Program-made: the position numbers and the translations under genes
From: Taudactylus pleione
Taxonomy: Eukaryota > Chordata > Amphibia > Anura > Myobatrachidae
Reading direction: 5' to 3'
NCBI GenBank assembly: GCA_031769625.1
Contig: JAUIMM010000204.1
Location: 874,001-938,000, forward strand
Length of the DNA: 64,000 nucleotides
Part shown: positions 15,541-25,684 of the stretch, one piece after another
How positions within the stretch are numbered: position 1 is the stretch's first letter
Layout of the letters: every line of letters starts with the position of its first letter
The notes under the pieces: generated by a model
What the model was told of the DNA's origin: nothing
Seen by the model: the letters and a program-made list of their open reading frames with translations, nothing else
Database searches by the model: none

Positions 15541-18500
15541 GGTTACATATAGACACACATATATAGAGACAGGGTTACATATAGAGGCACACACATATAG
15601 AGACAGGGTTACATATAGACACACATATAGAGACAGGTTTACATATAGACACACACATATAGAGACAGGGTTACATATAGAGACACACACATATAGAGAC
15701 AGGGTTACATATAGAGACACACACACATAGAGACACACACATATAGAGACAGGGTTACATATAGACACACACATATAGAGACAGGGTTACATATAGAGAC
15801 AGGGTTACATATAGAGACACATATAGAGACACCCACATATAGAGACAGGGTTACATTAAGAGACGGGGTTACATATAGACACACACATATAGAGACAGGG
15901 TTACATACAGACACACACATATAGAGACAGGGTTAGATATCGAAACATTTTTCACACATACAGGTACGGTTACATATAGAGACAGGGTTACATATAGAGA
16001 CACACACATACAGAGACAGGGTTACATATAGAGACAGGGTTACATATAGAGACACACACATATAGAGACACACACAAATAGACACACACATATAGAGACA
16101 GGGTTACATATAGACACTCACATATAGAGACAGGGTTACATATAAAGACACACACATATAGAGACAGTGTTACATATAGACACACACATATAGAGACACA
16201 CATATATAGAGACAGGGTTACATATAGAGACACATATAGAGACACACACATATAGAGACAGGGTTACATATAGAGACACACATAGAGACAGGGTTACATA
16301 TAGAGACACACACATATAGAGACACAGACATATAGAGACGGGGTTACATATAGACACACACATATAGAGACAGGGTTACATATAGAGACAGGCTTACATA
16401 TAGAAACACACACATATAGAGACAGGGTACATATAGACACACACACATATAGAGACAGGGTTACATATAGAGACAGGGTTAATTATAGAGACACATATAG
16501 AGACACACACATATAGAGACTGGGTTACATATAGAGACAGGCTTACATATAGAAACACACACATATAGAGACAGGGTACATATAGACACACACATATAGA
16601 GACAGGGTTACATATAGAGACACACACATATAGAGACAGGGTTACATATAGAGACACACATATAGATACACACATATAGAGACACACACATAACGAGACA
16701 CACACATATAGAGACAGGGTTACATATAGAAACACACACATATAGAGACAGGGATACATATAGAGACACACACATATAGAGACAGGGTTACATATAGACA
16801 CACACATATAGAGACACACACATATAGAGACAGGGTTACATATAGACACACACATATAGAGACAGGGTTACGTATAGACACACACATATAGAGACAGGGT
16901 TACATATAGACAGACACATATAGAGACAGGGTTAGATATAGAGACATTTTTTACTCATACACGGACGGTTACATATTGAGACAGGGTTACATATAGAGAC
17001 ACACACATATAGAGGCAGGGTTACATATAGAGACACACATATAGAGACACACACAAATAGAGACAGGGTTACATATAGAGACACACACATATAGAGACAG
17101 GGTTACATATAGACACACACATATAGAGACAGGGTTACATATAGAGGCACACACATATGGAGACAGGGTTACATATAGATACACATATAGAGACAGGTTT
17201 ACATATAGACACACACATATAGAGACAGGGTTACATATAGAGACACACACATATAGAGACAGGGTTACATATAGAGACACACACATATAGAGACAGGGTT
17301 ACATATAGAGACACACACATAGAGAGACAGGGTTACACATAGACACACACATATAGAGACAGGGTTACATATAGACACACACAAATAGAGACAGGGTTAC
17401 ATATAGAGACAGGGTTACATATAGAGACACATATAGAGACACACACATATAGAGACAGGGTTACATATAGAGACGGGGATACATATAGACACACACATAT
17501 AGAGACAGGGTTACATATAGACACACACATATAGAGACAGGGTTACATATAGACACACACATATAGAGACAGGGTTAGATATAGAGAAATTTTTTACTCA
17601 TACAGGTACGGTTACATATAGAGACAGGGTTACATATAGAGACACACACATATAGACACAGGGTTACATATAGAGACACATACATATAGAGGCAGGGTAA
17701 CATATAGAGACACACATATAGAGGCAGGGTAACATATAGAGACACACATTTAGAGACAGGGTTACATATAGACACACACATATAGAGACAGGGTTACATA
17801 TAGAGACACACACATATAGAGACAGGGTTACATATAGAGACACACACATATAGAGACACACACATATAGAGACAGGGTTACATGTAGAGACGGGGTTACA
17901 TATAGACACACACATATAGAGACAGGGTTACATATAGAAACACACATATAGAGACAGGGTTAGATATCGAAACATTTTTCACACATACAGGTACGGTTAC
18001 ATATAGAGACAGGGTTACATATAGAGACACACACATACAGAGACAGGGTTACATATAGAGACAGGGTTACACATAGAGACACACACATATAGAGACACAC
18101 ACATATAGACACACACATATAGAGACAGGGTTACATATAGACACACACATATAGAGACAGGGTTACATATAAAGACACACACATATAGAGACAGGGTTAC
18201 ATATAGACACACACATATAGAGACACACATATATAGAGACAGGGTTACATATAGAGACACATATAGAGACACACACATATAGAGACAGAGTTACATATAG
18301 AGACACACATAGAGACAGGGTTACATATAGAGACACACACATATAGAGACACAGACATATAGAGACGGGGTTACATATAGACACACACATATAGAGACAG
18401 GGTTACATATAGACACACACATATAGAGACAGGGTTACATATAGACACACACATAGAGACAGGGTTAGATATAGAAACATTTTTCACACATACAGGTACG

Positions 18501-20914
18501 GTTACATATAGAGACAGGGTTACATATAGACAAACACATATAGAGACAGGGTTACATATAGACACACACATATAGAGACAGGGTTAGATATAGAAACATT
18601 TTTCACACATACAGGTACGGTTACATATAGAGACAGGGTTACATATAGAGACGCACACATATAGAGACAGGGTTACATATAGAGACACACACATATAGAG
18701 ACAGGGTTACATATAGAGACACACATATAGAGACACACATATAGAGACAGGGTTACATATAGAGACAGGGTTACATATAGAGACATACACATATAGAGAC
18801 AGGGTTACATATAGACACACACATATAGAGACAGGGTTACATATAGAGACACACACATATAGAGACAGGGTTACATATAGAGACACACATATAGATACAC
18901 ACATATAGAGACACACACATATAGAGACAGGGTTACATATAGAGACACACACATATAGAGACAGGGATACATATAGAGACACACACATATAGAGACAGGG
19001 TTACATATAGACACACACATATAGAGACACACACATATAGAGACAGGGTTACATATAGACACACACATATAGAGACAGGGTTACGTATAGAGACACACAC
19101 ATATAGAGACACAAACATATAGAGACAGGGTTACATATAGACACACACATATAGAGACAGAGTTACATATAGACACACACATATAGAGACAGGGTTACAT
19201 ATAGAGACACACACATATAGAGACAGGGTTACATATAGAGACACACACATATAGAGACAGGGTTACATATAGACACACACATATAGAGACAGGGTTACAT
19301 ATAGACACACACATATAGAGACAGGGTTACATATAGAGACACATATAGAGACACACATATAGAGACAGGGTTACATATAGAGACGGGGTTACATATAGAC
19401 ACACACATATAGAGACAGGGTTACATATAGACACACACATATAGAGACAGGGTTACATATAGACACACACATATAGAGACGGGGTTACATATATACACAC
19501 ACATATAGAGACAGGGTTACATATAGAGACACACACATACAGAGACAGGGTTACATATAGAGACAGGGTTACATATAGAGACACACCTATATAGAGACAC
19601 ACACATATAGAGACAGGGTTACATATAGACACACACATATAGAGACAGGGTTACATATAAAGACACACACATATAGAGACACACATATATAGAGACAGGG
19701 TTACATATAGACACACATATAGAGACAGGTTTACATATAGACACACACATATAGAGACAGGGTTACATATAGAGACACACACATATAGAGACAGGGTTAC
19801 ATATAGAGACACACACCTATAGAGACACACACATATAGAGACAGGGTTACATATAGACACACACATATAGAGACAGGGTTACATATAGAGGCACACACAT
19901 ATAGAGACAGGGTTACATATAGACACACATATAGAGACAGGTTTACATATAGACACACACATATAGAGACAGGGTTACATATAGAGACACACACATATAG
20001 AGACAGGGTTACATATAGAGACACACACATATAGAGACACACACATATAGAGACAGGGTTACATATAGACACACACATATAGAGACAGGGTTACATATAG
20101 AGACAGGGTTACATATAGAGACACATATAGAGACACACACATATAGAGACAGGGTTACATATAGAGACGGGGTTACATATAGACACACACATATAGAGAC
20201 AGGGTTACATATAGACACAAACATATAGAGACAGGGTTAGATATCGAAACATTTTTCACACATACAGGTACGGTTACATATAGAGACAGGGTTACATATA
20301 GAGACAGGGTTACATATAGAGACACACACATATAGAGACACACACATATAGACACACACATATAGAGACAGGGTTACATATAGACACACACATATAGAGA
20401 AAGGGTTACATATAAAGACACACACATATAGAGACAGTGTTACATATAGACACACACATATAGAGACACACATTTATAGAGACAGGGTTACATATAGAGA
20501 CACATATAGAGACACACACATATAGAGACAGGGTTACATATAGAGGCACACATAGAGACAGGGTTACATATAGAGACACACACATATAGAGACACAGACA
20601 TATAGAGACGGGGTTACATATAGACACACACATATAGAGACAGGGTTACAAATAGACACACACATATAGAGACAGGGTTACATATAGACACACACATATA
20701 GAGACAGGGTTAGATATAGAAAGATTTTTCACACATAAAGGTACGGTTACATATAGAGACAGGGTTACATATAGACAAACACATATAGAGACAGGGTTAC
20801 ATATAGACACACACATATAGAGACAGGGTTAGAAATAGAAACATTTTTCACACATACAGGTACGTTTACATATAGAGACAGGGTTACATATAGACACACA
20901 CATATAGAGACAGG

Positions 20915-20953
20915 GTTAGAAATAGAGACATTTGCACACATACAGGTACGGTT
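20915..20953. repeat. C3 spacer unit (example; only near the hairpin element)
   Basis: The unit contains GAGACATTTGCACACATAC and then AGGTACGGTT. By eye it occurs six times, at about 20,930, 22,894, 24,909, 25,143, 32,157 and 32,391. Four of these lie 55-56 bp upstream of the four element copies. It is therefore a lineage mark of the repeat block that took in the element. Confidence 0.8.
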
Positions 20954-20984
20954 ACATATAGAGACACACACATATAGAGACAGG

Positions 20985-21314
20985 GGGCCTGATTCAGAGC
21001 CGGATGCTCTGACCAGATAGCTCGCTCTGAATCAGGGCCCTACTACCTAAAAATGGAGTGGCCTCCTGGCTGCTCGTATAGCTGTGGGTGACCACCCACA
21101 GCTTATGCGAGCTGCCAAAAAGATGGTCGCGATGGTGATGGGAACGCCTCCGTCTGGGCAGCAACGCCCCCCGCACGCCCACCAAAGGGGGCGTGCTGTC
21201 ACTAACCATCGATAGCACGCCCCCTTTGGTGCGAGAACCATAGCGACAGCTCCGTCATGCGCATGCGCATTAGGGCACCATCGACCCGCTTGCGAGCGCG
21301 TCTGAATTAGGCCC
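20985..21314 (+). mobile_element. Hairpin-rich non-autonomous element, copy 1 (short form, 330 bp)
   Basis: A GC-rich block sits abruptly inside the AT-rich satellite. The left end reads GGGCCTGATTCAGA. The reverse complement of the right end reads GGGCCTAATTCAGA, so the inverted repeat matches at 13 of 14 bases. The flanking AGG is duplicated (20,982-20,984 and 21,315-21,317), and removing the element plus one AGG restores a perfect monomer. A 5-bp duplication (CAGGG) with ends starting GGCC fits equally well, because the site and the ends share Gs. The body is mostly inverted repeats and has no credible reading frame. A 3-bp duplication with GGGCC ends recalls PIF/Harbinger-type elements, but AGG is not their usual TWA target, so the family is left open. 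Against the 486-bp copies it lacks 156 bp. It is probably a MITE-like element moved by an enzyme encoded elsewhere. Confidence 0.85.
21137..21140. other. 156-bp deletion junction in element copy 1
   Basis: The left arm of hairpin 4 (ending GCGATGGT) is joined to the right half of hairpin 8 (ATGGGAACGCC). Aligned on the long form, the break falls at the CATG centres of both palindromes, 156 bp apart, which is exactly the difference between 486 and 330. The junction reads GATG, so one base differs from CATG. Confidence 0.85.
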
Positions 21315-22949
21315 AGGGTTACATATAGAGACACACACATATAGAGACAGGGTTACATATAGAGACAGGGTTACATATAGAGACACACACATATAGAGAC
21401 AGGGTTACATATAGAGACACACACATATAGAGACAGGGTTACATATAGAGACACACACATATAGAGACAGGGTTACATATAGAGACACACACATACAGAG
21501 ACAGGGTTACATATAGAGACAGGGTTACATATAGAGACACACACATATAGAGACACACACATATAGAGACAGGGTTACATATAGACACACACATATAGAG
21601 ACACACATATATAGAGACAGGGTTACATATAGAGACACATATAGAGACACACACATATAGAGACACACATATAGAGACAGGGTTACATATAGAGACACAA
21701 ATATAGAGACACACACATATAGAGACAGGGATACATATAGAGACACACACATATAGAGACACACACATATAGAGACAGGGTTACTTATAGACACACACAT
21801 ATAGAGACAGGGTTACATATAGACACACACATATAGAGACAGGGTTAGATATAGCAACATTTTTCACACATACAGGTACGGTAACATATAGAGACAGGGT
21901 TACATATAGACACACACATATAGAGACAGGGTTACATATAGACACACACATATAGAGACAGGGTTAGATATAGAAACATTTTTCACACATACAGGTACGG
22001 TTACATATAGAGACAGGGTTACATATAGAGACACACACATATAGAGACAGGGTTACATATAGAGACACACATATAGAGACACACACATATAGAGACAGGG
22101 ATACATATAGAGACACACACATATAGAGACACACACATATAGAGACAGGGTTACATATAGACACACACATATAGAGACAGGGTTACATATAGAGACACAC
22201 ACATATAGAGACAGGGTTACATATAGAGACACACATATAGATACACACATATAGAGACACACACATATAGAGACACACACATATAGAGACAGGGTTATAT
22301 ATAGAGACACACACATATAGAGACAGGGTTACATATAGACACACACATATAGAGACACACACATTTAGAGACAGGGTTACATATAGACACACACATATAG
22401 AGACAGGGTTACGTATAGACACACACATATAGAGACAGGGTTACCTATAGACAGACACATATAGAGACCGGGGGTTAGATATAGAGACATTTTTTACTCA
22501 TACAGGTACGGTTACATATAGAGACAGGGTTACATATAGAGACACACACATATAGTGACAGGGTTACATATAGAGACACATACATATAGAGGCAGGGTTA
22601 CATATAGAGACACACATATAGAGACACACACATATAGAGACAGGGTTACATATAGAGACACACACATATAGAGACAGGGTTACATATAGCATATAGACAC
22701 ACACATATAGAGACAGGGTTACATATAGAGGCACACACATATAGAGACAGGGTTACATATAGACACACATATAGAGACAGGTTTACATATAGACACACAC
22801 ATTTAGAGACAGGGTTATATATAGAGACACACACATATAGAGACAGGGTTACATATAGACACACACATATAGAGACAGGGTTAGATATAGAGACATTTGC
22901 ACACATACAGGTACGGTTACATATAGAGACACACACATATAGAGACAGG
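21315..22949. repeat. Satellite segment between element copies 1 and 2
   Basis: This is the same 14-18 bp satellite, resuming in phase with the monomer straight after the first element: AGGGTTACATATAG continues as if nothing had been inserted. It contains C1 spacers near 21.85 and 21.97 kb, a C2 spacer at about 22,489 and a C3 spacer at about 22,894, just ahead of the second element. An extra pair of Gs precedes the C2 spacer at 22,470-22,476. There is no gene. Confidence 0.96.
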
Positions 22950-23279
22950 GGGCCTGATTCAGAGCCGGACGCTCTGACCAGATAGCTCGCTCTGAATCAG
23001 GGCCCTACTACCTAAAAATGGAGTGGCCTCCTGGCTGCTCGTATAGCTGTGGGTGACAACCCACAGCTTATGCAAGCTGCCAAAAAGATGGTCACGATGG
23101 TGATGGGAACGCCTCCGTCTGGGCAGCAACGCCCCGCGCACGCCAACCAAAGGGGGCGTGCTGTCACTAACCATCGACAGCACACCCCCTTTGGTGCGAG
23201 AACCATAGCGACAGCTCCGTCATGCGCATGCGCATTAGGGCACCATCGACCCGCTTGCGAGCGCGTCTGAATTAGGCCC
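22950..23279 (+). mobile_element. Hairpin-rich non-autonomous element, copy 2 (short form, 330 bp)
   Basis: This copy has the same length, orientation, ends and flanking AGG (22,947-22,949 and 23,280-23,282) as copy 1, and lies 1,965 bp downstream of it. The same 156-bp internal gap is present. Roughly ten single-base differences separate the two copies. Several are C-to-T or G-to-A changes at CpG sites, for example GGATGC versus GGACGC, ATGCGAGC versus ATGCAAGC, and GGTCGCG versus GGTCACG. One hairpin (GTGGGTGAC...) has lost perfect pairing through a change to GACAACCC. Identical insertion position and satellite context show that it arose by satellite duplication, not by a new insertion. Confidence 0.85.
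23102..23105. other. 156-bp deletion junction in element copy 2
   Basis: The junction is the same as in copy 1, including the GATG reading, so one event was inherited by both short copies. Confidence 0.85.
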
Positions 23280-25198
23280 AGGGTTACATATAGAGACACA
23301 CACATATAGAGACACACACATATAGAGACAGGGTTACATATAGAGACAGGGTTACATATAGAGACACACACATATAGAGACAGGGTTACATATAGAGACA
23401 CACACATATAGAGACAGGGTTACATATAGAGACACACACATATAGAGACAGCGTTACATACAGAGACACACACATACAGAGACAGGGTTACATATAGAGA
23501 CAGGGTTACATATAGAGACACACACATATAGAGACACACACATATAGAGACAGGGTTACATATAGACACACACATATAGAGACAGGGTTACATATAAAGA
23601 CACACACATATAGAGACAGGGTTACATATAGACACACACATATAGAGACACACATATATAGAGACAGGGTTACATATAGAGACACATATAGAGACACACA
23701 CATATAGAGACACACATATAGAGACAGGGTTACATATAGAGACACAAATATAGAGACACACACATATAGAGACAGGGTTACATATAGAGACACACACATA
23801 TAGAGACACACACATATAGAGACAGGGTTACATATAGACACACACATATAGAGACAGGGTTACATATAGACACACACATATAGAGACAGGGTTAGATATA
23901 GCAACATTTTTCACACATACAGGTACGGTAACATATAGAGACAGGGTTACATATAGACACACACATATAGAGACAGGGTTAGATATAGAAACATTTTTCA
24001 CACATACAGGTACGGTTACATATAGAAACAGGGTTACATATAGAGACACACACATATAGAGACAGGGTTACATATAGAGACACACATATAGAGACACACA
24101 CATATAGAGACAGGGATACATATAGAGACACACACATATAGAGACACACACATATAGAGACAGGGTTACATATAGACACACATATAGAGACAGGGTTACA
24201 TATAGAGACACACACATATAGAGACAGGGTTACATATAGAGACACACATATAGATACACACATATAGAGACACACACATATAGAGACACACACATATAGA
24301 GACAGGGTTACATATAGAGACACACACATATAGAGACAGGGATACATATAGAGACACACACATATAGAGACAGGGTTACATATAGACACACACATATAGA
24401 GACACACACATTTAGAGACAGGGTTACATATAGACACACACATATAGAGACAGGGTTACGTATAGACACACACATATAGAGACAGGGTTACATATAGACA
24501 GACACATATAGAGACAGGGGGTTAGATATAGAGACATTTTTTACTCATACAGGTACGGTTACATATAGAGACAGGGTTACATATAGAGACACACACATAT
24601 AGTGACAGGGTTACATATAGAGACACATACATATAGAGGCAGGGTTACATATAGAGACACACATATAGAGACACACACATATAGAGACAGGGTTACATAT
24701 AGAGACACACACATATAGAGACAGGGTTACATATAGCATATAGACACACACATATAGAGACAGGGTTACATATAGAGGCACACACATATAGAGACAGGGT
24801 TACATATAGACACACATATAGAGACAGGTTTACATATAGACACACACATTTAGAGACAGGGTTATATATAGAGACACACACTTATAGAGACAGGGTTACA
24901 TATAGAGTCATTTGCACACATACAGGTACGGTTACATATAGAGACAGGGTTACATATAGAGACACACACATATAGAGACAGGGTTACATATAGAGACACA
25001 CACATATAGAGACAGGGTTACATATAGATACACACATATAGAGACAGGGTTACATATAGAGACACACATATAGAGACACACACATATAGAGACAGGGTTA
25101 CATATAGACACACACATATAGAGACAGGGTTAGATATAGAGACATTTGCACACATACAGGTACGGTTACATATAAAGACACACACATATAGAGACAGG
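23280..25198. repeat. Satellite segment between element copies 2 and 3
   Basis: This satellite has the same monomers as the flanking segments. It holds C1 spacers near 23.9 and 23.99 kb, a C2 spacer at about 24,536 and C3 spacers at about 24,909 and 25,143. An unusual short monomer, reading ATATAGCATATAG, lies at about 24,732 and has relatives at about 22,685 and 31,980. The first copy of the 7.25 kb duplication begins at about 23,490. There is no gene. Confidence 0.96.
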
Positions 25199-25253
25199 GG
25201 GCCTGATTCAAGGCCGGACGCTCTGACCAGATAGCTCGCTCTGAATCAGGGCC
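25199..25253. repeat. Hairpin 1: terminal repeat plus internal inverted copy of it
   Basis: The left terminus GGGCCTGATTCA is repeated in inverse orientation only about 40 bp inside the element, as TGAATCAGGGCC. The match is 11 of 12 bases. In copies 1 and 2 the pairing extends to GATTCAGAG/CTCTGAATC. The left end could therefore fold on itself as well as pair with the right end. Confidence 0.8.
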
Positions 25254-25269
25254 TTCCTACCTAAAAATG

Positions 25270-25289
25270 GAGCGGCCTCCTGGCCGCTC
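25270..25289. repeat. Hairpin 2 (8-bp arms)
   Basis: The arms GAGCGGCC and GGCCGCTC enclose TCCT. In copies 1 and 2 the arms read GAGTGGCC and GGCTGCTC, each with a C-to-T change at a former CpG, so pairing there is reduced. Confidence 0.8.
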
Positions 25290-25293
25290 GTAT

Positions 25294-25317
25294 AGCTGTG
25301 GGTGACCACCCACAGCT
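25294..25317. repeat. Hairpin 3 (11-bp arms)
   Basis: The arms AGCTGTGGGTG and CACCCACAGCT flank only two bases (AC), so this is a near-continuous palindrome. It is intact in copy 1 and has one mismatch in copy 2. Confidence 0.85.
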
Positions 25318-25335
25318 TATGCGAGCTGCCAAAAA

Positions 25336-25369
25336 GATGGTCGCGATGGTCATGACCATCGCGACCATC
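25336..25369. repeat. Hairpin 4: perfect 34-bp palindrome centred on CATG
   Basis: The left arm GATGGTCGCGATGGTCA is followed immediately by its exact reverse complement. The centre is CATG at 25,351-25,354. In the short copies only the left arm survives, and the break is exactly at this centre. Confidence 0.9.
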
Positions 25370-25415
25370 GGGCTTGCGACGAGACCCTGCGGTAGGGTCT
25401 CGCTGCCGCAAGCCC
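25370..25415. repeat. Hairpin 5 (two 9-bp stems with internal bulge)
   Basis: The outer arms GGGCTTGCG and CGCAAGCCC and the inner arms CGAGACCCT and AGGGTCTCG are separated by a small asymmetric bulge. The loop is GCGGT. It is present only in copies 3 and 4. Confidence 0.8.
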
Positions 25416-25416
25416 A

Positions 25417-25453
25417 GGAGTGCTTTTGGCTCTATCAGAGCCAAAAGCACTCC
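25417..25453. repeat. Hairpin 6 (17-bp perfect arms, 3-base loop)
   Basis: The arm GGAGTGCTTTTGGCTCT and its exact complement enclose ATC. It is one of the strongest stems of the element and is present only in the long copies 3 and 4. Confidence 0.9.
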
Positions 25454-25480
25454 CACTGCCATCACTAGTGATGTCAGTGG
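25453..25480. repeat. Hairpin 7 (28-bp palindrome centred on ACTAGT)
   Basis: The left arm CCACTGCCATCACT meets its complement with a single mismatched pair and no loop. It shares one base with hairpin 6 and is absent from the short copies. Confidence 0.85.
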
Positions 25481-25487
25481 GGCCGGA

Positions 25488-25528
25488 CCCAGACGGTAGG
25501 CGTTCCCATGGGAACGCCTCCGTCTGGG
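25488..25528. repeat. Hairpin 8 (41-bp palindrome centred on CATG)
   Basis: The outer arms are CCCAGACGG and CCGTCTGGG. The inner palindrome GGCGTTCCCATGGGAACGCC is perfect. The only defect is one bulged T in the left arm. The centre CATG is at 25,507-25,510. In the short copies only the right half remains. Confidence 0.9.
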
Positions 25529-25551
25529 CAGCAACGCCCCCCGCACGCCCA

Positions 25552-25599
25552 CCAAAGGGGGCGTGTTGTCACTAACCATCGACAGCACGCCCCCTTTGG
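25552..25599. repeat. Hairpin 9 (19-bp arms, 10-base loop)
   Basis: The left arm is CCAAAGGGGGCGTGTTGTC. The right arm complements it with one G-T type mismatch around the loop ACTAACCATC. It is present in all four copies (21,182-21,229 in copy 1). Copies 1 and 2 each carry different single changes in the arms. Confidence 0.88.
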
Positions 25600-25626
25600 T
25601 GCGAGAACCATAGCGACAGCTCCGTC

Positions 25627-25668
25627 ATGCGCATGCGCATTAGGGCACCATCGACCCGCTTGCAAGCG
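25627..25668. repeat. Hairpin 10: palindromes ATGCGCATGCGCAT and CGCTTGCAAGCG
   Basis: Two perfect short palindromes (25,627-25,640 and 25,657-25,668) lie just inside the right terminus. The first is alternating purine/pyrimidine around another CATG centre, a sequence type able to adopt left-handed DNA. In the short copies the second reads CGCTTGCGAGCG, with one mismatch. Confidence 0.75.
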
Positions 25669-25684
25669 CGTCTGAATTAGGCCC

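Larger units (their letters stand above)
1..20984. repeat. Satellite array, left segment (14-18 bp monomers)
   Basis: This segment is uninterrupted head-to-tail satellite. The long monomer reads AGGGTTACATATAGAGAC (18 bp) and the short monomer ACACACATATAGAGAC (16 bp). Common variants lose a CA or GA step, or gain a TA step. Long and short units are mixed irregularly rather than strictly alternating. T-run spacers of types C1 and C2 punctuate the array; I saw no C2 between about 17.6 and 22.5 kb. No gene-like sequence interrupts it. The array runs off the left edge of the window, so its true start is not seen. The final monomers (20,880-20,984) lead into the first inserted element. What is seen is the tandem structure; that it is non-coding satellite DNA is a firm inference from the repetition. 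Chromosomal location (centromeric, subtelomeric or other) cannot be told. Confidence 0.97.
20880..21900. repeat. Element-bearing block repeated at +1,965 (first copy)
   Basis: The C3 spacer, element copy 1 and about 0.6 kb of downstream satellite recur at 22,845-23,945. The shift grows from 1,965 to about 1,981 and then about 2,048 bp through gained monomers. A C1 variant reading ATATAGCAACAT marks both right ends. Confidence 0.75.
22845..23945. repeat. Element-bearing block repeated at +1,965 (second copy)
   Basis: This is the partner of 20,880-21,900. It contains element copy 2 and runs into unit 1 of the 7.28 kb duplication. Confidence 0.75.
25199..25684 (+). mobile_element. Hairpin-rich non-autonomous element, copy 3 (long form, 486 bp)
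   Basis: This is the full-length form. The left end is GGGCCTGATTCAAGG and the right end is TCTGAATTAGGCCC. The flanking AGG (25,196-25,198 and 25,685-25,687) is the same target duplication as in the other copies. The body is a chain of perfect or near-perfect hairpins with arms of 6-19 bp, listed separately. These occupy roughly 70% of its length. No reading frame in it resembles a transposase or other known protein, and the frames that cross it are broken by the palindromes. It is much richer in GC and CpG than the satellite around it. A C3 spacer starts about 56 bp upstream, as for every copy. The DNA-transposon class is inferred from the inverted ends and target duplication only. Confidence 0.87.

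Noticed and set aside
1..20984. CRISPR-like repeat and spacer arrangement
   Set aside because: The spacers between repeats are themselves repeats and units are 14-18 bp. There is no unique spacer content and no cas gene. The sequence is eukaryotic satellite.
20994..21340. Minus-strand frames across the hairpin element, including 25,208-25,588 and 32,456-32,836
   Set aside because: They run through palindromes, and some read into satellite peptides at their ends. The 156-bp difference between forms is divisible by three, so the frame survives, but the peptide is low-complexity and RP-rich as GC-rich inverted repeats give. No transposase motif is visible.
23049..23270. Plus-strand 73-codon frame inside element copy 2
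   Set aside because: It is open only in this copy because of point changes. The frame crosses several hairpins and has no recognisable domain.
25199..25684. Possible tRNA-derived SINE or structured RNA gene
   Set aside because: No A/B box pair, tRNA-like fold or A-rich tail was seen. Inverted termini and a short target duplication fit a DNA element better. The hairpins could still act in RNA, but nothing in the sequence shows transcription.
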